Positions 22,566 through 37,371 of a stretch of DNA of 37,371 bases are shown here, piece by piece. The stretch covers positions 1-37,371 of the forward strand of contig CACWVU010000025.1 in assembly GCA_902764415.1 (NCBI GenBank), read 5' to 3'. The first letter of the stretch is position 1, and the number at the start of each line of letters is the position of its first letter. The DNA comes from an uncultured bacterium. Lineage in GTDB: Bacteria; Verrucomicrobiota; Kiritimatiellia; RFP12; UBA1067. Made by a program: the position numbers and the translations under genes. The notes below the pieces were generated by a model that did not search any database, was not told the DNA's origin, and saw only the letters and a list, made by a program, of their open reading frames with translations.

Positions 22566-23731
22566 GACGCACCTCCCTCTTCGGCGTTCTCCTCGGTGAT
22601 CAGCTCGTCGAGGTGCTCCTGGGCGGCGTCGACCAGCTTCTGCCGGTCGCCTTCGCGCTCGAAGAGCCGCGGCGAGAGCTTCCGGAAGAGCCCGGTCAGC
22701 TCGCGCGCGAAGTCCATGCGCGCGAGCAGCTTCTTGATCCCGCAGTCGGAGATGAACGACGCGATCCCCGGCGCGGCGACGAACGCCTGCTCCGTGAAGT
22801 CCAGGACCCTTCCCGACATCTGCTCGCCGTCCATGAGGCACTTCTCGCCAAACTCGCGGTCCATGCGCCGCCCGAGCGCGGTCAGCGACTCCAGCACCGA
22901 CTGCAGCACCGAGACGCACTGCAGGTCGGTGAGGATGCGACCAAGCGCCGCGGCCTCCAGCGACGGCGACGACGACTTGAGGTCCGCGCCGCAGCCGGCG
23001 ATGAGGAAGTCCAGCGCGGCCTTGATGCCGTCCGCACCGCGCGCGGCCAGAAGCGACCTGAAGCACTCCTGCGGCTTGGTGAAGCCCACGACCTCGCTCC
23101 GGTACATGTCGCGTAGCTCGCGCATCTCCTCGGGCGTAGTGGCGCGGGCGTTGACTTCCTCGGCAAGGTTGATGCCGGCGCGGATCTCCGGCCCGCGCTC
23201 CTGCGTAAGCATCGCCTTCGTGCGCCTGACGAGCTCGAGCATCGCCCCCTCCGCCTCGCCGAACGCCTGCTCGAGGATGTCGAGCATCGCGAACTGGGCG
23301 CTGGGGTCGGTGGAGCCGCGCGCAAGCTCGCGCATGAGCTCGCGCTCCGACATCGGGGCGCCGGCCGTGAAGGAGTTGCGCAGGTTGCGCAGGATCCGCA
23401 CCAGGAAGTCCCGCCCGGGCATGTCGGGCATCACCGCCATCCACGACTCCACGGCGCGCAGGAGCGCGGAACGCGGCCCCTGCATCTCGCCGAGCTTGCG
23501 CTCAGCAACTCGTTTCGTGGCCTTCTCCTCGAACTGGAACGAGAGCTCCTCCATCGAGTCCATCAGCTCCGCCATCGGGTCCTCTTCGACCACGAACGCC
23601 GTACCCGCGATTTCGCCGCGCTGCACGGCCGGCTCGGCCACGCGCTGCGGTTCGGCGAGGTCCCGGAACTGCGCCGCCTCGGCGCCGGCGGCGTAGGTCT
23701 GCCGCAGAATCTGGGCCGCATCAAACGCCAT
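22562..23731 (-). CDS. sctW: T3SS gatekeeper SctW (YopN-TyeA fusion)
   Basis: A 389-residue helical gatekeeper that blocks effector release before contact. An N-terminal secreted/chaperone-binding part (about 1-80) precedes HrpJ-like helical repeats (about 85-290). The last 95 residues correspond to TyeA (MDGEQMSGRVLDFTEQAFVA to LTGLFRKLSPRLFEREGDRQ). Total length equals YopN plus TyeA (about 293 + 92), so the two are fused as in many SctW proteins. It starts at 23731, overlapping the end of the AIM24-like gene by 11 bp, and is coupled to the SycN-like chaperone gene downstream. Confidence 0.93.
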   Translation of the reverse strand: MAFDAAQILRQTYAAGAEAAQFRDLAEPQRVAEPAVQRGEIAGTAFVVEEDPMAELMDSMEELSFQFEEKATKRVAERKLGEMQGPRSALLRAVESWMAVMPDMPGRDFLVRILRNLRNSFTAGAPMSERELMRELARGSTDPSAQFAMLDILEQAFGEAEGAMLELVRRTKAMLTQERGPEIRAGINLAEEVNARATTPEEMRELRDMYRSEVVGFTKPQECFRSLLAARGADGIKAALDFLIAGCGADLKSSSPSLEAAALGRILTDLQCVSVLQSVLESLTALGRRMDREFGEKCLMDGEQMSGRVLDFTEQAFVAAPGIASFISDCGIKKLLARMDFARELTGLFRKLSPRLFEREGDRQKLVDAAQEHLDELITEENAEEGGAS

Positions 23732-24401
23732 AGGCCCTCCTGGCGGTTAGGTGGTTTGACGGTTTGGCTGTTTGGTAGTTGGAACCCTCGGCCCAGACGA
23801 CGCCGGGCCCGTAGAAGGTAAAGAGCAGGTCGCGCGGCCCGCGCGGCAGAATCACGTCCCAGATTGAGAGCTTCGGGCAGAAGCCGGTGGGCATCTTGCC
23901 AGTCCATGCGACAACCGCCTCTGGGCGCACCGACAGGGTCTGGCCGTCCTCAAGCGGCATGCGGCACGTCCTGCCCGCCGTCGCCATCACCACCCAGGCA
24001 GATTGGTTAGGTGGTTGGGTGGTTAGGTGGTTAGGTGGTTGCTCGGCATCGAACTGAGCGAACTCCGTGACGCAGAGGGCGCGCTTCGCGCTCATGGGAA
24101 CCACCTTGACGAGATGCGCGTCCTTCCGCGCCGCCGCCGGGGCCACGAGCACCTTGCCGGACACCGCGAACACCGGCGCGGCGCACGGGATGTGGGTGAG
24201 GAACGGACGCGATGCGTCGGCGCATTTCGCCGCGGCCGTGGTCTCCACCAGGTCGAGCGCGGAGCGGTCGCGCACGCGCCAGCCGGCGCGGCGGCGGCGG
24301 ACGGCGCGGCCGAAGAAAGCCGCCGGCTGGCCGCGGCCCATCAGCCACGCGCCCGCCGCGACTTCCGCGAAGCCGCCCTCTATCGCCACCTGCGAAGTCA
24401 C
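23721..24401 (-). CDS. AIM24-like beta-rich protein within the T3SS operon
   Basis: A 226-residue protein resembling the AIM24 (TIGR00266-type) beta-barrel family. It has a Gly-rich start (EGGFAEVAAGAWLMGRGQPA), a middle strand VFAVSGKVLVAP, and the family-like MPLEDGQTLSVRPEAVVAWT followed by LLFTFYGPGVVWAEGS. The start is GTG at 24401, overlapping the sctC stop as GTGA. Two stretches are encoded by low-complexity repeat DNA: QPPNHLTTQPPNQ (121-133) between two strands, and NYQTAKPSNHLT (208-219) at the C-terminus. No T3SS role is known to me for this family; its tight coupling between sctC and sctW suggests one. The AIM24 call rests on motif likeness only. Confidence 0.7.
   Translation of the reverse strand: MTSQVAIEGGFAEVAAGAWLMGRGQPAAFFGRAVRRRRAGWRVRDRSALDLVETTAAAKCADASRPFLTHIPCAAPVFAVSGKVLVAPAAARKDAHLVKVVPMSAKRALCVTEFAQFDAEQPPNHLTTQPPNQSAWVVMATAGRTCRMPLEDGQTLSVRPEAVVAWTGKMPTGFCPKLSIWDVILPRGPRDLLFTFYGPGVVWAEGSNYQTAKPSNHLTARRAYGV
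23745..23783. repeat. Low-complexity repeat encoding the AIM24-like C-terminus
   Basis: The plus strand reads ggttaggtggtttgacggtt followed by tggctgtttggtagttgg. It is a decayed TTAGGTGG-type tract encoding NYQTAKPSNHLT in frame on the minus strand, shortly before the stop codon. Confidence 0.65.
24003..24047. repeat. TTAGGTGG-type tandem repeat inside the AIM24-like gene
   Basis: The plus strand shows five GGTTAGGTG/GGTTGGGTG units in a row (ggttaggtggttgggtggtt, then aggtggttaggtggttg). In the gene frame it encodes QPPNHLTTQPPNQ without a stop. Its orientation relative to the genes is opposite to that of the linkers at 8709-8740 and 16385-16413. Confidence 0.8.
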
Positions 24402-26308
24402 TGCTTGTTCTGCTCCTTCTCCCTTTCCTTGCGACGCGTCTCGCCTTCCTCCTCCTCGGCTTCCACGAGCGCGGCCTTGGCCTCCTCCTCGATCTTCCAG
24501 TCGAGCCGTTCGTCCTCGAGCTCGTTCTTCTGCAGGCGACGGTCGAGCTGGCGCATCTCCTTGTAGTGGTCGAGCTCCGAGCTGCGGCGCTCGAGGAAGT
24601 CCTTCTCCTTCTCCTCGCGGCGCTCGCGGTTGTGCTTCCGCTCCAGGTCGCGGCGGCGGCGCTCGTCGTCGTTCGCGTCCGCGTCGTCCTGAATGATCTC
24701 GGCCTCGGTGACGTCCCTCAGGCGCGTAGCCTGGAGCCGGGCCAGGTTCTCGCGGTCGAGGTCGACGACGTGCGGCGTGAGGATGAACATCCGCTGCACC
24801 GTCTCGTTGCGCGAGGACTTGCCGCCGAAGATCCACCCGATCCACGGGATGTCGCGCAGGTACGGGATGCCCCAGCCCGCGTCCTCCTCGATGTCGCGCA
24901 GGTACCCGGCGAGCATGATCGACTCGTCCTCGAACACCGCCGTCTGCGTCTGCAGGGTCGAGGAGCGCGTCATCGGCATCGCGTCGACGGTGACGGACTC
25001 GAAACCGCCGTCGTCAAGCTCGAGCGAGAGCCACACCTGGTTCGGGATGTTGGAGGCGATGGACGGCATGATGCGCGGCTTGATCTGGAGCCGGGTGCCG
25101 GCCGAAACCTCCTCCAGCGTCGCCACCTCGGTGCCGACGACCCTGGCGTGGTAGCTCTGCGAGTCGCTCATCTCGGCGGCGAGGTTGTTGACGGTCAGGA
25201 GCGAGGTGCGGGAGATCGAGCGCGCCTTCCCCTTCTCGCGCAGCGCCGTGAGCGACGCCGAGATCTCGTAGGACGAGTGCGCGTGGGTCAGCGCACCGGC
25301 AAGTCCCATCCCCGCGAGCGCCTCGGGCGAGAACAGGTTGGCGGCGTTCTGTCCGATCGCGCCATGGGTATCGCTGTGGCGGTCGCGGAACGCCAGCGAC
25401 AGCTGCCAGTCGAGCGCGTCCTTGCGCGAGAGCTCCACCACCGTGACGTCGATCTCCACCAGCTTCTGCGGCACGTCGAGCTCGCGGATGAGCCGATCGT
25501 ACATCGGCATGCGCGAGACGGCGTCGCGCACGACCACGGCGTTGAGCCGGTTCTCGGCGCGGATTACCGGGCGATACGATGACAGCTGCCGAGCCTCCAG
25601 GAGCGTCAGCTCGTTGGTCACCGAAAGCTCCCTCGAGTTGCTCCCCGAGTTGTCGATCATGATCTCCTCCAGCAGCCGCGCGACGCCGCGGATCGTCATC
25701 GTCGACTCGGGGCTGTTCGCCCTGAAGCTCACATCGTCCGCCCACGTGTACTTGAGCGGGAATATCCGCGCCTCGACCTCGTTGAAGGTGCGCTTCTCGC
25801 GCAGCCGGTCGGCCTTCTCGATCATCTCCGACACCAGCGCCACGTAGCGCGGCGGCCCGGACACCATCACCAGCTCGTCGTTGGAGGTGGTCTTCAGCGG
25901 GAAGCGCGCGTCCTCCACCCCGAGCTCCGCCAGCATCGAGCGCACCTCGCCCGCCTTCATGTACTGCAGGTCGATCAGCATCGTCGCAATCTCTCCGGAG
26001 CTGTAGAGGTAGAGCGCCGCCCCGTCGTAGTACCAGATCAGGTTGTGCGTCGTCGCCACCTTGTCTAGGAACTCGGCCGGCGTCACGTCCTTGAAGCTGC
26101 CCGAGAAGCTCCCGGCCACCGTCTGCGACATCACCACCGAGAGGCCCTCGGCCACCGCGAACGTGTCGAGCGCCACCCTGAGGTCCATGTCGCGCGCGAC
26201 GAGCGTGTAGAGCGGCAGCTTCCACGGTATCGGCGCTGCGTCGGCGCGGAACGCCGTCAGCGACGCCAAAGCTGCCAATGCGCAGACCGCCTGTTTCCAT
26301 TGTCTCAT
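24398..26308 (-). CDS. sctC: T3SS outer-membrane secretin SctC with long charged tail
   Basis: A 636-residue secretin. The signal peptide is about residues 1-24. N0 domain (about 28-100, LPLYTLVARDMDLRVALDTF), N1 domain (about 105-175) and N3-like domain (about 180-290) precede the secretin core (about 290-525) with the signature GIPYLRDIPWIGWIFGGKSS. The last 105 or so residues are almost all Glu, Arg, Lys and Asp in helical register (LERKHNRERREEKEKDFLER and onwards), much longer and more charged than usual C-terminal pilotin-binding tails. The start at 26308 has GGAGAATG upstream. It is the second gene of the operon. Confidence 0.96.
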   Translation of the reverse strand: MRQWKQAVCALAALASLTAFRADAAPIPWKLPLYTLVARDMDLRVALDTFAVAEGLSVVMSQTVAGSFSGSFKDVTPAEFLDKVATTHNLIWYYDGAALYLYSSGEIATMLIDLQYMKAGEVRSMLAELGVEDARFPLKTTSNDELVMVSGPPRYVALVSEMIEKADRLREKRTFNEVEARIFPLKYTWADDVSFRANSPESTMTIRGVARLLEEIMIDNSGSNSRELSVTNELTLLEARQLSSYRPVIRAENRLNAVVVRDAVSRMPMYDRLIRELDVPQKLVEIDVTVVELSRKDALDWQLSLAFRDRHSDTHGAIGQNAANLFSPEALAGMGLAGALTHAHSSYEISASLTALREKGKARSISRTSLLTVNNLAAEMSDSQSYHARVVGTEVATLEEVSAGTRLQIKPRIMPSIASNIPNQVWLSLELDDGGFESVTVDAMPMTRSSTLQTQTAVFEDESIMLAGYLRDIEEDAGWGIPYLRDIPWIGWIFGGKSSRNETVQRMFILTPHVVDLDRENLARLQATRLRDVTEAEIIQDDADANDDERRRRDLERKHNRERREEKEKDFLERRSSELDHYKEMRQLDRRLQKNELEDERLDWKIEEEAKAALVEAEEEEGETRRKEREKEQNKQ

Positions 26309-26320
26309 TTTACATTCTCC

Positions 26321-26770
26321 TCAAGGCCGTATCATCATCGTTTTGTCCACGTCCTCGCCGTCTTCGCCGCCGGACTTGCGGCTTTCGACGCGGTCCCTCC
26401 ACCAGTCGCAGGAATCCATGAAAGTCTCGAAGAGCCGCTTCAGCTCGTGCACTCCGGCGTCGGCCGGCGCGTCCTGCCACAGGATCGCGCGCCGGTTGCC
26501 GTACGCGAGCGACGCGTCTTCCTTCAGCATCCGCCCCGCCGAGTACTCCGCCAGCTTCGGCAGCAGCGACTCGTCGTCCGTAAGCTCACAGCTGAGCACC
26601 AACCTCCCGCCGGCTTCCTCCGCCGACACCTCGACGCCGTCCACGCGCAGAATGGACGAGACCGCGCCCCTGGATGCCCTCTCCGGGTATCCAATGGCCC
26701 TCATCAGGCGTGCGACCGAGGTTTCGCCGGCCGGCTGCCTCGGCTTAGCGTCTATGGCGTCTTCAGTCAT
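26321..26770 (-). CDS. Class I-type T3SS chaperone, first gene of the operon
   Basis: A 149-residue acidic protein with the CesT/SycE-like pattern: N-terminal helix (SVARLMRAIGYPERAS), a beta-strand series (SSILRVDGVEVSAEEAGGRL, VLSCELTDDE), and a helical half (LPKLAEYSAGRMLKEDASLA, LKRLFETFMDSCDWWRDRV). The final 18 residues are polar and probably disordered. It begins 14 bases after the -10 box, giving a very short leader, and GAGG abuts the ATG. Its partner is unknown; candidates are SctW with SycN (as YscB) or the giant protein encoded upstream, but nothing in the sequence decides. Confidence 0.75.
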   Translation of the reverse strand: MTEDAIDAKPRQPAGETSVARLMRAIGYPERASRGAVSSILRVDGVEVSAEEAGGRLVLSCELTDDESLLPKLAEYSAGRMLKEDASLAYGNRRAILWQDAPADAGVHELKRLFETFMDSCDWWRDRVESRKSGGEDGEDVDKTMMIRP

Positions 26771-26784
26771 CCTCTTTTTCGCGC

Positions 26785-26815
26785 ATTATACCAAAAATTT
26801 CGTGGTTCATGTGAA
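26785..26815 (-). promoter_or_regulatory. Promoter of the T3SS operon (-10 GGTATAAT)
   Basis: On the minus strand TATAAT lies at 26790-26785 preceded by TTTTTGG. TTCACA at 26815-26810 is a possible -35, but the spacer of 19 bp is long. The promoter lies in the 46-bp gap after the giant gene. I see no hairpin terminator between them, so read-through from the giant gene is possible. Confidence 0.55.
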
Positions 26816-26816
26816 A

Positions 26817-37371
<10,555 letters not shown>

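Noticed and set aside
20584..22599. Plus-strand open frame of 671 codons
   Set aside because: Antisense to sctV, sctX and sycN-like genes and dominated by Arg/Asp/His, as expected for a shadow frame.
7061..26770. Flagellar export operon
   Set aside because: Secretin, SctJ-type short lipoprotein, needle, SctW, SctX/Y and needle chaperones are present and no flagellar rod, hook or filament genes are seen, so it is a non-flagellar T3SS.
26771..26816. Possible terminator after the giant gene
   Set aside because: No stem with a following T-run on the minus strand; the gap is better explained by the promoter of the T3SS operon.

Overview
The window is a GC-rich bacterial chromosome segment in which every gene I can support lies on the minus strand, so genes are described right to left. 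Likely source: a member of the PVC group (Kiritimatiellota, Verrucomicrobiota or Lentisphaerota), perhaps gut-associated. This rests on a Ysc-type type III secretion system (T3SS) together with a giant InlB-repeat/Gly-rich surface protein and a GH95-like secreted glycosidase. No rRNA or other taxonomic marker beyond a partial fusA is present, so the assignment is an inference.

Region A (about 26817-37371): the 3' part of a very large gene, open at the right edge, encoding a predicted secreted or surface protein. It has a Gly-rich segment, one InlB B-type repeat, nine 'GW' modules carrying different numbers of AGIGGG-type coils, and a distinct C-terminal domain.

Region B (6727-26790): a nearly gapless T3SS operon behind a GGTATAAT -10 box. 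Order: class I-type chaperone, sctC, an AIM24-like protein, sctW (YopN-TyeA fusion), sycN-like, sctX, sctV, sctD, yscE-like, sctF, sctG, sctI, sctJ, sctY, sctK, sctL, sctN, sctO, sctP, sctQ, sctR, sctS, sctT, sctU, an ECF-type sigma factor, and a small unknown protein. Most junctions are ATGA, GTGA or TAATG overlaps. It encodes secretin, inner rings, export gate, ATPase complex, C-ring, needle with its chaperones, ruler and gatekeeper. No translocon genes are in the window. Compared with the Yersinia layout as I recall it, the W-sycN-X-V block sits inside the C-D-E-F-G-I-J-K-L block, and Y lies between J and K.

Region C (1501-6714): a second operon starting at a GGTATAAT box inside a perfect 10-bp dyad: GH95-like glycoside hydrolase, RsmC-like methyltransferase, site-2 protease, exported coiled-coil protein, ung. 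It ends in a hairpin overlapping the ung stop codon. Region D (1-1494): promoter and 5' two-thirds of fusA (EF-G), running off the left edge.

Unusual content: short low-complexity DNA families (TTAGGTGG-like, AACAACG-like and CTAGAATTC palindromic) occupy several gene junctions of the T3SS operon and also occur in frame inside genes. A separate element of about 165 bp with inverted ends lies in frame inside sctK. SctP carries a hexad-repeat ruler with an internal 72-residue duplication.
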